From: CALCEB01 sp035531475
Lineage (GTDB): Bacteria; Acidobacteriota; Terriglobia; UBA7540
DNA: 64,000 nt
Assembly (NCBI GenBank): GCA_035531475.1
Contig: DATKST010000177.1
Location: forward strand, 18,502-82,501
Direction: 5' to 3'
Position numbers and translations under genes: made by a program
Notes under the pieces: generated by a model
Databases searched by the model: none
Told to the model about the DNA's origin: nothing
What the model saw: the letters and a program-made list of their open reading frames with translations, nothing else
In this document: piece by piece, positions 35,844 to 44,831 of the stretch
How the letters are laid out: every line of letters begins with the position of its first letter
Position numbering within the stretch: position 1 is the first letter of the stretch

Positions 35844-36992
35844 TTACGGCCAGTTGTTGATCGCCCAAGTGATCAGATCGACCATCGGCGAGCCCGCAGC
35901 CGCGATGTTGTTGTCTTCAGAAGAGAACGGAAACTGGTACTCTTCTTCCTGGCCCGAAACCTCGCCCACGATGCTTGGGTAATTTTCACCTGCCCACCAC
36001 GCGAAGAACGGTCCACCCGAGTCGCCCGGCGACGAGTCCCCGTTATCGGTTTCCAATTCCATCGCGTCGCCATCTTCGTCGTCGTCGTGGAAGCTGATAC
36101 CCCCTTGCCGCGAGGGCTGCTGGGCGTTGGCCACGGCGCCGGGGTACCCCACGAGGTTCCAGTAGTTGCCGTCGTTCCAGCCATCGTCGTAAGTCTTGCT
36201 GCCAAACCAGCCCAGCGAGTCGCCCAACGGATCGTACAGCTTCATCACACAATAGTCCCAGGCCGAAACCGTGTCGTTCGTGTCGTATCCCCAGTAGCTC
36301 TCTACGTACGAGAGCACGCCGGAGCCCAGTGTTGAGGAGCCGTTGAAGTACGCCGGTACAAAGAGCACCATCCACGGGTCCGCTCCCCAGGGGGCCACGT
36401 GTCCTGCCGTCAATATCGTGTTGTGGGTCACCAACGTACCCGATCCCGACCATTGCCAATTGGGGTTGGAAGGATCAGTCCAAGCGAATACCCTCCCGAT
36501 GCACTGCCAGGGGTAGCCCGAGGGGAAGAATGGCTGGCGGACATCGTTGCCAAACACGTAGTGTGGCCGAACCCGGTTGCCATTAAGTCGCCGCAGGGGT
36601 GGGCGGATGATCCCGGGCGACATCTTCGGGTGATAAATCAGGTCAGCCCACTCGGGACTGTGCCCTTTGACCGGCCGGCCGGCCCCTTTCGTCTTTTTCA
36701 CTTCATCCCGCGAGAGCCGACCGGCTTCCTTACCCGGCAGGCCGTGGATGATGTTCTTTACACCGTCGATGTTCCACGCTGTCATTCCCTTTCCCAAATC
36801 AATCTTATGGAGGGCGGTTTCCAGCTTAAAGTCGCGTGCGCCACCCGGAATTGTGAAACTGTTCGAGGACTTCAGCGAACGTAACGCCTTGGGCGGGGCC
36901 TTGTGATTCACCACGTTATCCAGTCGGAGCACGTCGTCCGGCGTCAAAGGCGGCGATGACTTCGGCTTCTTGGGTGCCCATTTCTTTTCCAT
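35844..36992 (-). CDS. Trypsin/V8-like serine peptidase
   Basis: A 382-residue product. The catalytic triad is visible: His198 in LTAGHV, Asp246 in AWDYCVMKL and Ser325 in SPGDSGGPFF, the arrangement of V8/glutamyl endopeptidase-like trypsins. Residues 1-150 form a Lys/Pro-rich pro-region rather than a signal peptide, so export is not explained by the sequence. AGAGGAG precedes the ATG. It is bracketed by two very small genes upstream and the 704-residue unknown downstream, all on the minus strand. Confidence 0.75.
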   Translation of the reverse strand: MEKKWAPKKPKSSPPLTPDDVLRLDNVVNHKAPPKALRSLKSSNSFTIPGGARDFKLETALHKIDLGKGMTAWNIDGVKNIIHGLPGKEAGRLSRDEVKKTKGAGRPVKGHSPEWADLIYHPKMSPGIIRPPLRRLNGNRVRPHYVFGNDVRQPFFPSGYPWQCIGRVFAWTDPSNPNWQWSGSGTLVTHNTILTAGHVAPWGADPWMVLFVPAYFNGSSTLGSGVLSYVESYWGYDTNDTVSAWDYCVMKLYDPLGDSLGWFGSKTYDDGWNDGNYWNLVGYPGAVANAQQPSRQGGISFHDDDEDGDAMELETDNGDSSPGDSGGPFFAWWAGENYPSIVGEVSGQEEEYQFPFSSEDNNIAAAGSPMVDLITWAINNWP

Positions 36993-37050
36993 GGCTCAAC
37001 TCCTCTTTTGCGGCAAATGTGAGAATCGGAGCGAATTTGCTGAGGGTGAT

Positions 37051-37134
37051 TCATCGTTTCAGTTCGCCGATTTCAGCGCTGGGAGGCGGTGCGGCGGCCT
37101 CCTGCGCTGGCTTCTTTTCATCTTTGTCGCTCAC
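37051..37134 (-). CDS. 27-residue peptide gene
   Basis: GTG start preceded by GAGGAGGAAAACC, one of the best ribosome binding sites in the region. The peptide is MSDKDEKKPAQEAAAPPP then SAEIGELKR: charged at both ends with an Ala/Pro core and no hydrophobic segment. It lies 58 bp upstream of the serine peptidase. It might be a translated leader or a substrate peptide. Too short for the usual gene callers. Confidence 0.45.
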   Translation of the reverse strand: MSDKDEKKPAQEAAAPPPSAEIGELKR

Positions 37135-37204
37135 GGTTTTCCTCCTCATCCTAAAGAGTGTTCGTGCCTTGGTGAGCGTTGAGCAATCAACATGCGGGGG
37201 TCGG

Positions 37205-37411
37205 CTATCCTCCTGGGGCCCTTTCTTCCTTGGGCTTCTTCTCGATCATCTTGGGCAACTCTTCGATGAGCTGCTCGAACGCCGTATCTTGGGCGGTCCT
37301 GGGCAGGTGCTCGAGCACTGCGTTCAGCGCCTCCACCAAACGGTCGGCTTTGTCCTGCGGAATTCCCTGCTGGACAAGAAGTGCCGCCTCAGATGGAGAA
37401 ACAACGTACAT
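37205..37411 (-). CDS. 68-residue helical protein of unknown function
   Basis: MYVVSPSEAALLVQQG leads into predicted amphipathic helices (ADRLVEALNAVLEHL, FEQLIEELPKMIEKK) and a short Lys/Glu/Pro tail ending PGG. No clear ribosome binding site precedes the ATG, which lowers confidence. If real it heads the minus-strand cluster that continues with the 27-residue peptide and the peptidase. Alternatives are an unrelated chance frame. Confidence 0.4.
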   Translation of the reverse strand: MYVVSPSEAALLVQQGIPQDKADRLVEALNAVLEHLPRTAQDTAFEQLIEELPKMIEKKPKEERAPGG

Positions 37412-38278
37412 GCGTTAATCCGGCCCGGCCCACGGCCATCGCCACCCGCAGGTGACCTCGCTCTGCGGTCACCGCTTATCTAGGACGGCGCCGCTCGTCC
37501 CGGTCGAAAAGCTTTCTCGGCCCGCAAACTTTCCATGGGGTTGACTCTTGGAAGCGGCTGCTGCTAGTTCCTTTGTTATGCCGACGGCTCAGCGGACGAC
37601 AAGGTTACCGTGGCCGACTTGCTCCTCAACGGATGAATTGCCTGGAATTGCATTTTGATTGATGCGCACATGCTAAATCACATACGCAACCCTGTCAAGT
37701 ATCTGATATTTCATAATCATCAATCTCATACACCCGAAATATATTAGTGTTGGCGGTATAAGTCTGCTTGCCTAAGGGCTAAGCCGGGAGTTGAGAATGC
37801 CCCAAAAAGAATTGGTCTCAATTGTCGCACGGGTCTCAACCGTCTCATCCGGAAGTGTTAGGCTAAATCGGTGCTGGAAACGCCCACACTGCCCCCAGAG
37901 CCAAGCCTCTGGGCCGTTACGGCAAATGGGGTGACGAAGGTATGAAAGTCTCCGAGATTCCCACTTCCTGTAGGGGCGGGCCTGGTGCCCGCCCGCGTGC
38001 GGCCGTCAAGGTCACCCTACGAGGTATCCGCATCATTCCAACCGAGTTGGGTTCATACTGAAAGAGGGCAAAAAAGATGTTAAAACGCAAGGGCGAACCG
38101 GGCATGTTATAGAAAATAACGGATCGGCATTTTTGAATGACACAAAGCAAACCGGACGAGACTTTCGATACTTTGAATATTTTGTATGCCGAGGGATTAC
38201 CACGAAGACGGGGTGCAAAAGTCCGGCAAGATATTGCAAATACAAGAGATCGTGAAAAAGGTGCTTAGCGTTGCCTGG
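37412..38278. other. Gene-poor intergenic region, AT-rich in its middle
   Basis: About 870 bp with no convincing gene. Its left part lies upstream of the minus-strand cluster and should contain that cluster's promoter. GGTGACC/GGTCACC near 37451-37473 is a short dyad. The stretch around 37670-37760 is AT-rich compared with the surrounding sequence. The frames near 37917-38245 have unusual composition and no start signals. Confidence 0.5.
37974..37994. repeat. GC-rich hairpin of dispersed type
   Basis: GGGCGGGC, a 5-base loop (CTGGT), then GCCCGCCC form a perfect 8-bp stem. It sits within a TAGGGGCGGGCCTGGTGCCC context that I recognise as a common dispersed intergenic sequence in GC-rich genomes. 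One copy is seen in the window. Confidence 0.55.
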
Positions 38279-38788
38279 TTAGCCGGCAGACACCGTAGCC
38301 TGGCGCCTTTCTCTGGACATTTGGCGAACCTTGCTCACGCTCCAGATGAGTAGCATTCCAAGGAGAGCCGCGGTGGTGTCAATGCCGCAATCGACCAGCG
38401 ACGGTCCCCGACCTGGCACGAAGATTTGATGGAACTCATCGGTGAGGGAATAGCTTCCGGCCAGCATGACGGACCACAGGGCCGTGCGCGGGTCCCAATA
38501 GAGGTCCTCTCGAGCCTGGATGCTGGCAAAGATCAGCAAGCCAAAGATGCAATACTCCGTCAGGTGCGCGGCCTTGCGAAAGTAATGGTGAAGCAGTGCG
38601 AAAGTGGGCGGAGTGACGTGAATGCGAAGGAGATGGAGGATGGTGGATAGAACAACACCCGAAAATCTTCCCCCGAAAGTTCCGGTGGAGAGGTAAAAGA
38701 TGAGCCCCGCCCAGCAACACGTGAAGATCACGCGGAAAAGCCGCTGCGCCCCGGGAATGCGATGTCCTTGCCCTGAAATGTTATTCAA
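38279..38788 (-). CDS. VanZ-like membrane protein
   Basis: The 169-residue product has four hydrophobic segments and the VanZ family pattern: HYFRKAAHLTEYCIFGLLI, then SLTDEFHQIFVPGRGPSLVD and TTAALLG. VanZ-like proteins are membrane proteins, one of which gives low-level teicoplanin resistance; most have unknown roles. Start overlaps the guaB stop by eight bases, so it is probably translated from the guaB transcript. Confidence 0.85.
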   Translation of the reverse strand: MNNISGQGHRIPGAQRLFRVIFTCCWAGLIFYLSTGTFGGRFSGVVLSTILHLLRIHVTPPTFALLHHYFRKAAHLTEYCIFGLLIFASIQAREDLYWDPRTALWSVMLAGSYSLTDEFHQIFVPGRGPSLVDCGIDTTAALLGMLLIWSVSKVRQMSRERRQATVSAG

Positions 38789-40238
38789 GCCGGTAATTTG
38801 GAGCTTCCTTGGTGATAATCACGTCGTGAACGTGGCTTTCGCGAAGACCGGCGGCTGTGATACGGATGAATCGGGCGTTTTTTTGCAGTTCCTCAATGTT
38901 TCCACATCCGCAATAGCCCATGCCGGACCGCAACCCGCCCACCAGTTGGGTCACCATATCAGCCAGCAGGCCCTTATACGGAACCCGGCCTTCAATGCCT
39001 TCGGCCACCAGCTTGGAAATCTCACCCTCCTGGCTGTAGCGGTCTCCGGAACCCGCAGCCATGGCGGAAAGCGACCCCATGCCGCGATAGGACTTGAAAC
39101 TCCTACCCTGGAAAAGGATGCTTTCACCCGGGCTTTCCTCCGTGCCCGCGAACAGGCTGCCGATCATCACCGTGCTGGCGCCCGCCGCGATGGCTTTGGT
39201 GATATCCCCGGAGAACTTGATTCCGCCATCGGCGATCACCGGGATGCCGTGGGGTGTGGCGGCGCGCGCGCAATCCATTATGGCGGAGACTTGTGGCACC
39301 CCCACGCCGGTGACGATGCGCGTGGTGCAAATGGAGCCGGGGCCGATGCCCACCTTGATGGCATCCACGCCCAGCCCAATTAAATCGCAGGCGCCCTCGT
39401 GAGTGGCCACGTTACCCGCCACCAAATCCACGCCGGAAAACTGCTCGCGCAGGGCGCGGATGGCTTCCATCACTCGCGAGGAATGCCCGTGCGCGGTATC
39501 CACCACCAGGACGTCCACCTTCGCTTTCACCAGTTCCTGGGCGCGTTCCAGGTAGTCACCCGTGGCCCCAATGGCCGCGCCCACTCGCAACCGGCCGTGG
39601 GCGTCTTTGGCGGCGCTGGGGTATTTGATCCGCTTTTGGATGTCCTTAACGGTGATGAGACCCTTCAGTTTGAACTCCTCATCCACCACGGGCAACTTTT
39701 CCACGCGGTGCCGGTGGAGGATTTTCGCGGCTTCCTCCAGCGTCGTTCCCACGGACACAGTAATCAGGTTCTCCCGCGTCATCACGGCTTCCACCGGCAG
39801 GTCGGACCGCGTCTCAAACCGCAGATCGCGGTTGGTCAAAATGCCCACCAGCTTGCCGTTCTCCGCCACCGGCACGCCCGAGATCTTGTACTTTTTCATG
39901 ATCCCCTGCGCCTCGGAGATTTTGCTTTTGGGACTGATCGTGACCGGATCCACAATCATGCCGCTTTCCGAGCGCTTCACTTTGTCAATCTCGGCAGCCT
40001 GCCGCTCAATGGGCATGGTCTTGTGGATAATGCCAATCCCACCTTGCTGCGCCAAGGCAATTGCCAGGCGCGATTCGGTGACGGTGTCCATGGCGGCGCT
40101 GGCCACAGGTATGTTCAAGCTGATGTTGCGGGTGAACCGGGTTTGGGTATCAACCAGGGCGGGCAAAACCGAAGATCGGGCGGGCCGCAAAAGGACGTCA
40201 TCAAACGTCAACGCCTCCGGGATGGGATGTTCTTGCAT
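38781..40238 (-). CDS. guaB: Inosine-5'-monophosphate dehydrogenase
   Basis: Oxidises IMP to XMP with NAD, the first committed step of GMP synthesis. The 485-residue product has the TIM barrel split by two CBS domains (about residues 95-205; ISGVPVAENGKLVGILTNRD). The active-site loop GIGPGSICTTRIV contains the catalytic Cys, and YRGMGSLSAM is the phosphate-binding flap. GAGGAGG precedes the ATG. A strong promoter lies about 40 bp upstream. Confidence 0.97.
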   Translation of the reverse strand: MQEHPIPEALTFDDVLLRPARSSVLPALVDTQTRFTRNISLNIPVASAAMDTVTESRLAIALAQQGGIGIIHKTMPIERQAAEIDKVKRSESGMIVDPVTISPKSKISEAQGIMKKYKISGVPVAENGKLVGILTNRDLRFETRSDLPVEAVMTRENLITVSVGTTLEEAAKILHRHRVEKLPVVDEEFKLKGLITVKDIQKRIKYPSAAKDAHGRLRVGAAIGATGDYLERAQELVKAKVDVLVVDTAHGHSSRVMEAIRALREQFSGVDLVAGNVATHEGACDLIGLGVDAIKVGIGPGSICTTRIVTGVGVPQVSAIMDCARAATPHGIPVIADGGIKFSGDITKAIAAGASTVMIGSLFAGTEESPGESILFQGRSFKSYRGMGSLSAMAAGSGDRYSQEGEISKLVAEGIEGRVPYKGLLADMVTQLVGGLRSGMGYCGCGNIEELQKNARFIRITAAGLRESHVHDVIITKEAPNYRLE

Positions 40239-40279
40239 AACCTCCTCAGAAAACTTCGCCGCAAGATGCTGAATTCTTC

Positions 40280-40309
40280 ATTCTAATGGCCCTCATCGTT
40301 GCGGGTCAA
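40280..40309 (-). promoter_or_regulatory. Predicted sigma-70 promoter of guaB
   Basis: Read on the minus strand: TTGACC (plus 40304-40309), an 18 bp spacer, TAGAAT (plus 40280-40285). Both boxes match the consensus at 5 of 6 positions. The -10 box ends about 42 bp before the guaB ATG. A short copy of the hairpin element (40327-40367) lies immediately upstream. Confidence 0.6.
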
Positions 40310-40326
40310 GCGCGGGTTCGGAAAAG

Positions 40327-40367
40327 AGTGGGTCAGTTTGCTACAGCAACGAAAATGTACCACTACC
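40327..40367. mobile_element. MITE-like element, internally deleted copy (E)
   Basis: AGTGGGTCAGTTTGCT joined directly to ACAGCAACGAAAATG and TACCACTACC: the two ends of the 108 bp element family with the centre missing. It is flanked by a perfect 10 bp direct repeat, TTCGGAAAAG, at 40317-40326 and 40368-40377, which is evidence of insertion. Located between the guaB and rpmE promoters. Confidence 0.7.
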
Positions 40368-40387
40368 TTCGGAAAAGGGTTTTGGCG

Positions 40388-40416
40388 TTGAAAGTTGTGA
40401 GTGAACTCGATAAGAT
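40388..40416 (+). promoter_or_regulatory. Predicted sigma-70 promoter upstream of rpmE
   Basis: TTGAAA at 40388-40393, a 17 bp spacer and TAAGAT at 40411-40416. It would give a leader of about 190 nt before rpmE. No zinc-regulator (Zur) box was recognised with confidence. Confidence 0.4.
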
Positions 40417-40616
40417 AACAAATCGGGGAGTTTGGGGCTTTGTAACCGGCCAATTCGTCTCTGCATCCAATCTACCGCCGTTGCTGAAAAACGGTGCCAT
40501 GCCTTTGGGTTGAGGCACTTGCCAGTGACGCCGGGGGTTCAGTGAGTTGGGGAATCACAACAAGAGCGTGTGCAGCCGCAGTGCCCCGAAGACCTGTTTT
40601 TTGACAAAGGAGTTCC

Positions 40617-40859
40617 ATGAAGAAAGATATTCATCCAAACTATCACGAAGTCACGGTCGCCTGCGCTTGTAGTAGCACGTTCAAGACGCGATCGGCATAC
40701 AAGAATGATGTGATGCACGTTGAAATCTGCTCGAGTTGCCATCCCTTTTTTACCGGGAAACAAAAACTGGTGGACAGCGCCGGGCGCGTGGAACGCTTCC
40801 AGCGCAAGTATCACCGCACCAGCCAGGTCCCGGTGGAGGTATTGCCCTCGAAGATGTAA
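40617..40859 (+). CDS. rpmE: 50S ribosomal protein L31, zinc form
   Basis: An 80-residue product beginning MKKDIHPNYHEVTVACACS. Cys16, Cys18, Cys37 and Cys40 form the zinc site of the C+ type. The tail VDSAGRVERFQRKY is standard. AAAGGAG precedes the ATG. It stands alone between guaB (divergent) and thyX. The gap 40860-41013 holds nothing recognisable. Confidence 0.96.
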   Translation: MKKDIHPNYHEVTVACACSSTFKTRSAYKNDVMHVEICSSCHPFFTGKQKLVDSAGRVERFQRKYHRTSQVPVEVLPSKM

Positions 40860-41013
40860 AGGTTTCATTCGCAGGGCGCCGCGCCGGCATCTTGCCGCCC
40901 GTCGCGGTCCGCAGGGGGCAACGCGCCTCGATGAATGACCGGACGCAACCCTGGCATCGGCCCACGCCCTAAACTTTACGATAAGTTAAGTTATAGCGCC
41001 GGAAAGAAGGTGG

Positions 41014-41904
41014 GTGACCCGGCGCATGATGACAGCCCGAAGCTGCTGGAGCATTTTTGAACGCAACGCCCGGAATGGATCCTCTCCGGCAACCGGAAAA
41101 TCCTTGACCACGCCATCCGCCTCGAATCCTTACGTCACGCAACCGAAAGTTTACCTGCTGGGCCGCCAAGCCCTGGTGGAAGGCGAGCTGGCGCGATTCC
41201 TGAATGATGAAGGCCTGATCTTTTCAACCGATACCCGGGTGGCCGCCGAAGTGCTGAATGAAATTGCCGGTCGCACCTGCTACATGTCGTTCGGCAAGGG
41301 GCGCAAGAGCAACCGCGAGTATCTTGAAAATATCCTGAGCTCCAAACACGGCAGCGTTTTGGAGCACGCCGTGTGGAACGTGCTGATCACGGGCGTCAGC
41401 CGCTCGCTGACTCATGAACTGGTCCGCCATCGGGCCGGGTTCGGCTATTCGCAGCTCTCGCAACGCTACGTGGATGAAAGCGATGCGCGCTATGTGGTGC
41501 CACCCCTCTATCAGCAGAATGAGGCCCTTTACGCCAAGTGGAAGCAGACCATCGACTCGGTGCGGCAGGCCTACGCCGAGCTGGCCGAATCCACGGCGCA
41601 GTTTGTTCAGGAACAACATCCGGAGATGCCGGCCAGGGACCGCAGAAAATGGGCGCGCCAAGCGGCGCGGTCGGTGCTTCCCAATGCCTGCGAGACCAAA
41701 ATCTTTGTCACCGGCAACGCCCGCTCCTGGCGCCATTTTGTCGAGCTTCGGGGCAGTGTCCATGCCGACACGGAAATTCGCCTACTCGCCGTTGAGGTTT
41801 GCCGCACCCTCAAAAAGGAAAGCGCGAATCTCTTCTTCGACATCGAAATTGTGGATCAGGCGGACGGCATGCCGGCGGTGACCGTTCTTCACTCCAAGGT
41901 GTGA
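41014..41904 (+). CDS. thyX: FAD-dependent thymidylate synthase
   Basis: Makes dTMP from dUMP with methylene-tetrahydrofolate and FADH2. The ThyX region HELVRHRAGFGYSQLSQRY (RHR...S.R core) and the C-terminal ETKIFVTGNARSWRHFVELR segment are present. From ATG 41014 the protein has 296 residues. Similarity begins at about residue 45 (KVYLLG), so a later start is possible; no in-frame ATG/GTG in the right place has a good ribosome binding site. Confidence 0.9.
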   Translation: MTRRMMTARSCWSIFERNARNGSSPATGKSLTTPSASNPYVTQPKVYLLGRQALVEGELARFLNDEGLIFSTDTRVAAEVLNEIAGRTCYMSFGKGRKSNREYLENILSSKHGSVLEHAVWNVLITGVSRSLTHELVRHRAGFGYSQLSQRYVDESDARYVVPPLYQQNEALYAKWKQTIDSVRQAYAELAESTAQFVQEQHPEMPARDRRKWARQAARSVLPNACETKIFVTGNARSWRHFVELRGSVHADTEIRLLAVEVCRTLKKESANLFFDIEIVDQADGMPAVTVLHSKV

Positions 41905-41961
41905 AGGCAAACGGACCGGCTGGAATTGATCCTCCGCTTTCCAGCCTTTCCTGATTATGAA

Positions 41962-42070
41962 GTAGTGGGTCAGTTTGCTGGTGCGGCGGTCTGTGACCGC
42001 CGGAAGCGGTTGAAAAATAAAATTCGCCGGTCAGAGACCGCTGCACCAGCAGTGAAAATGTACCACTACC
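41962..42070. mobile_element. MITE-like hairpin element (copy A)
   Basis: About 109 bp between GTAGTGGGTCAG and TACCACTACC. The internal arms GGCGGTCTGTGACCGCCGG and CCGGTCAGAGACCG can pair, so the whole unit folds into a long imperfect hairpin. Related copies are at 40327, 46096, 56379 and 57363. Target-site duplication is not clear here. Confidence 0.7.
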
Positions 42071-42119
42071 CATTGCGAAGAGAGATGGACAAGGCCGGTT
42101 GTTTCGTGGGAGGTCTGTT

Positions 42120-43073
42120 GTGGGCTCGAGGCGTCGGAAGATCTGGACCGATCATCACCGCCAATGGCTTGGCTATCTAACCGGTTTATTGCAGCACGTC
42201 CAAAGCGGCCGCAAGATTCCTCTGGGTCCATCCGAACCTTCGCCCCAACTCGCCACCAAAATTCCAGCGGTTTTGAAGCCCCTGCGGATCGCCTACTGCG
42301 CTCCCCATCCTGATGACGAATCGCTGAGCGGGGCGCTGGCTTTGCGCCTGCAGTTGGAAACGGGCGCCCGCGTCACGGTGGTGGCCATTACCTTGGGGCG
42401 GGATGAAGGCCAGCGGCAGCGCCGTTTGCGGGAATTGGAATCGGCGTGCAGCGCGCTGGGATTCGACCTGGTGGTTCCCAATGCGCCGCACAGCATGGAA
42501 GAGGTAACCTTGCCATCGCGCCAGAATCGCCGCGCCCTCTGGCTCCGCCATCGCAAAATGCTGCAAATGGCTTTCGAGGAAATCCATCCGGACTTGGTCT
42601 TTGCTCCGCACCACGATGACTTCAACAGCACGCATATCGGCACTCACTATCTGGTGGTTGATGCTCTCCGCCAATACCTGGCGCAGAAAAAGCAACACGC
42701 GGTCATGCTGGCTGAAACGGAAATTTGGCATCAAATGAATGGACCGAATCTGATGGTGGGCATTGCCCCGGAAACGGTCGCCATTCAGCTTGTCGCGGCC
42801 TGTGAACACGCCGGTGAGATGTTACGCAATCCCTACCACATCCTCCACGCCTGCCGGTTGATGGATAACGTGCGCCGCGGTTCGGAAGTGGTGGGCGGCC
42901 AGGGCGCTGCTGCTCAGCCGTTTTCCTTTGCTGAGCTTTACCGCATCAGCTTCGTGGCCGGGAATAAAGTGGTGGCGGCAAAGCCCGGCGGCCAGATGGT
43001 GGGACCGGAAGACCCTCTGGATTTTGCCTTGCTGAAGAAATGGTTCTGGCCGGGCAGCGGCAAAGTGCAGTAA
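42120..43073 (+). CDS. PIG-L family deacetylase
   Basis: The product has 317 residues from GTG 42120, preceded by GGGAGG at 8 bp. Zinc-site motifs of the LmbE/PIG-L family are present: CAPHPDDES near residue 63 and APHHDDFNSTHIGTH further on. These enzymes remove acetyl groups from N-acetylglucosamine-type substrates; the specific substrate is unknown. A TTG seven codons upstream is an alternative start. Confidence 0.85.
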   Translation: MGSRRRKIWTDHHRQWLGYLTGLLQHVQSGRKIPLGPSEPSPQLATKIPAVLKPLRIAYCAPHPDDESLSGALALRLQLETGARVTVVAITLGRDEGQRQRRLRELESACSALGFDLVVPNAPHSMEEVTLPSRQNRRALWLRHRKMLQMAFEEIHPDLVFAPHHDDFNSTHIGTHYLVVDALRQYLAQKKQHAVMLAETEIWHQMNGPNLMVGIAPETVAIQLVAACEHAGEMLRNPYHILHACRLMDNVRRGSEVVGGQGAAAQPFSFAELYRISFVAGNKVVAAKPGGQMVGPEDPLDFALLKKWFWPGSGKVQ

Positions 43074-43186
43074 GGCGAGGCCTCCGGCCAATTTGTAAAT
43101 CCGCTTGTCCCTTTCCACTGCCGCGGCGGGCTGATAGACTAACATTTCTTTCCGGCTGAAAGACATCAGCCGCTGTGAGGCTACCG

Positions 43187-43771
43187 ATGAATACTTCCAA
43201 GCAATCGAATGGGGTCCAAAAGCTCCGCCGCGGCGCGCCGCGAGCGTTGATCGTTCTATCTCTTGCGATGGTGGGTCTGGGCTGGGCCGCGCTGCCCTCG
43301 GGAGTTGTGCGGGCACAGGTGAGCTTCCAAAGAATCACCGGTAAGACTTTTGACGGCGCCGTGCCGCGAGAGTTTGTTCTTGAGACCTTTGCCATACCGG
43401 TTGAAAAACGCAACGCCGCATTGATCAAGACTCCGCAGGGATCGCGCCTGCTCTTCGCGCTGCTCGACACCAGCGGCTACTCCTCGCAGGTGCAGCAGAA
43501 GTATATTGGCATGATCATTGCCGAGGGCAAGGTCAGAATCTGCGGCCATTGGCTCGGCACCGGAAGTTATGGGTTCGGACTCACCAAGCCGGTTCCGGCT
43601 GGACCGGGGCCGGCGGAGTTCAAGTTCTACGATCAGGCGGGAATTCAATTGGCGAGTTGTCCGGCGGCAAGAGACGAGAAGTTGCAGCAGCCACGGCCGC
43701 TTCAGGTACAGTGGAACGGACAGACTGAGGCCCGGCTTTACGTGGGCCGTTATTGGGCGGCGTTTCGGTGA
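43187..43771 (+). CDS. Secreted protein of unknown function
   Basis: The product from ATG 43187 has 194 residues. The N-terminus is basic, then LIVLSLAMVGLGWAALPSG and an A-Q-V cleavage-like site. The mature part is strand-rich (LLFALLDTSGYSSQVQQKY, GSYGFGLTKPVPA). It probably shares a transcript with the next gene, which begins 10 bp downstream. Confidence 0.6.
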   Translation: MNTSKQSNGVQKLRRGAPRALIVLSLAMVGLGWAALPSGVVRAQVSFQRITGKTFDGAVPREFVLETFAIPVEKRNAALIKTPQGSRLLFALLDTSGYSSQVQQKYIGMIIAEGKVRICGHWLGTGSYGFGLTKPVPAGPGPAEFKFYDQAGIQLASCPAARDEKLQQPRPLQVQWNGQTEARLYVGRYWAAFR

Positions 43772-43781
43772 GGAATTGGAC

Positions 43782-44777
43782 GTGAGGCAAGACCGAATAA
43801 GGTGGATTACATTTCGATTAGTTCACGCCGCGGCGGCGCGGCCGTTGGCTCTTGGCATCCTTATCTTGTTAACAGGCTCTGCCGGATTGCGCGCCCGGCA
43901 GAACGGCTCTTCTTTTCTAGTGATCGCCGGCACCGCCACGGACGTCACGCCGAAATCGGTGACGGTGATGGGGCCGGACCTGAAGCCAGTCACCATTTCA
44001 ACCCAAGAGGATTTTACTCAGAATGTTGCCGCGGGCTCCAAGGTCACCGCATGGTATTACGCGCAGGGAGACGGTTACGCGCTGCGTTGGCTTTCCTATT
44101 CGTTGGAAAATGATTTTGTATCGCCAGCCAGAATCCTATCCCAAGTAAAATCCGTGGTGCTGTTGCCTGACTCAAAGATGCAGGGCGCTGACGGCTTGAC
44201 GGATATCATTGCCGGGTTTATGAAGGACAACCTGGGCTGGCGCGTGGCTCCGAAGATGTGGGCCGCTTACATCCGAAAGCAGATGCTGAAGAAGACGTCC
44301 ACCCTTGATGCATTTAATTCAAAGTCCGGCAAGTTTGACATGAAGCGTTACCTTCAAAGCCAGGACAACTTGATTCCCACGCTGGCACGCCGCGCCCGCG
44401 TCAATGCCGTTCTGGAAATTCAGATTGAGAAAGTCGATGCTCCGGTTTCCCGTAAGGTCGCGGTGTGGGATGGCGTTCAGGATCCGCTGAGCGGGAAGAC
44501 CATGAGGACGATCAGCAAGATTAACCTGGTTTCCGGGACGGAGGGCAAGGTGCCGGCGGCGACCGTGGTCCTGAAACTATGGAGCCCACAACAACAACTG
44601 CTTTGGAGCAACCGCCGCGGATTTGCTGCCCTGGAACGCTACGAGGGGTTGCAAAACAAGTTGGTAAGCTGGCCGTTGGCAGACTCGCTGGTGGATTCCC
44701 AGAGCATCGACCGCTGGCTGAAGATGGTCTTCGCGTCATTCGTCAAGGTTGCGCCGCCGCCCAGGAATTTCGATTAG
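43782..44777 (+). CDS. Secreted or membrane-anchored protein of unknown function
   Basis: The product from GTG 43782 (GAGGAA upstream) has 331 residues. A hydrophobic segment (LALGILILLTGSAGLRA) is a signal peptide or anchor. The mature protein starts with an OB-like strand region (GTATDVTPKSVTVMGPDLKP), followed by a domain with a conserved-looking DNLIPTLARRARVNAVLEIQ. Function not recognised. Upstream in-frame sequence to 43518 overlaps the previous gene and is rejected. Confidence 0.6.
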   Translation: MRQDRIRWITFRLVHAAAARPLALGILILLTGSAGLRARQNGSSFLVIAGTATDVTPKSVTVMGPDLKPVTISTQEDFTQNVAAGSKVTAWYYAQGDGYALRWLSYSLENDFVSPARILSQVKSVVLLPDSKMQGADGLTDIIAGFMKDNLGWRVAPKMWAAYIRKQMLKKTSTLDAFNSKSGKFDMKRYLQSQDNLIPTLARRARVNAVLEIQIEKVDAPVSRKVAVWDGVQDPLSGKTMRTISKINLVSGTEGKVPAATVVLKLWSPQQQLLWSNRRGFAALERYEGLQNKLVSWPLADSLVDSQSIDRWLKMVFASFVKVAPPPRNFD

Positions 44778-44831
44778 AGCGGTTATTGGCCTGGTACAGA
44801 GTGAGGGTGGGCAGGGTGGGGCCGCAGCCGT

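Noticed and set aside
35487..36335. 282-codon plus-strand frame opposite the serine peptidase and the 704-residue gene
   Set aside because: Antisense to genes with catalytic residues and ribosome binding sites; no motif of its own.
37917..38245. Two overlapping minus-strand frames of 70-77 codons
   Set aside because: No ribosome binding site, no motif, and one runs through the GC-rich dispersed hairpin.
40286..40513. 75-codon frame between guaB and rpmE
   Set aside because: It runs through hairpin element E and predicted promoters; composition does not look coding.
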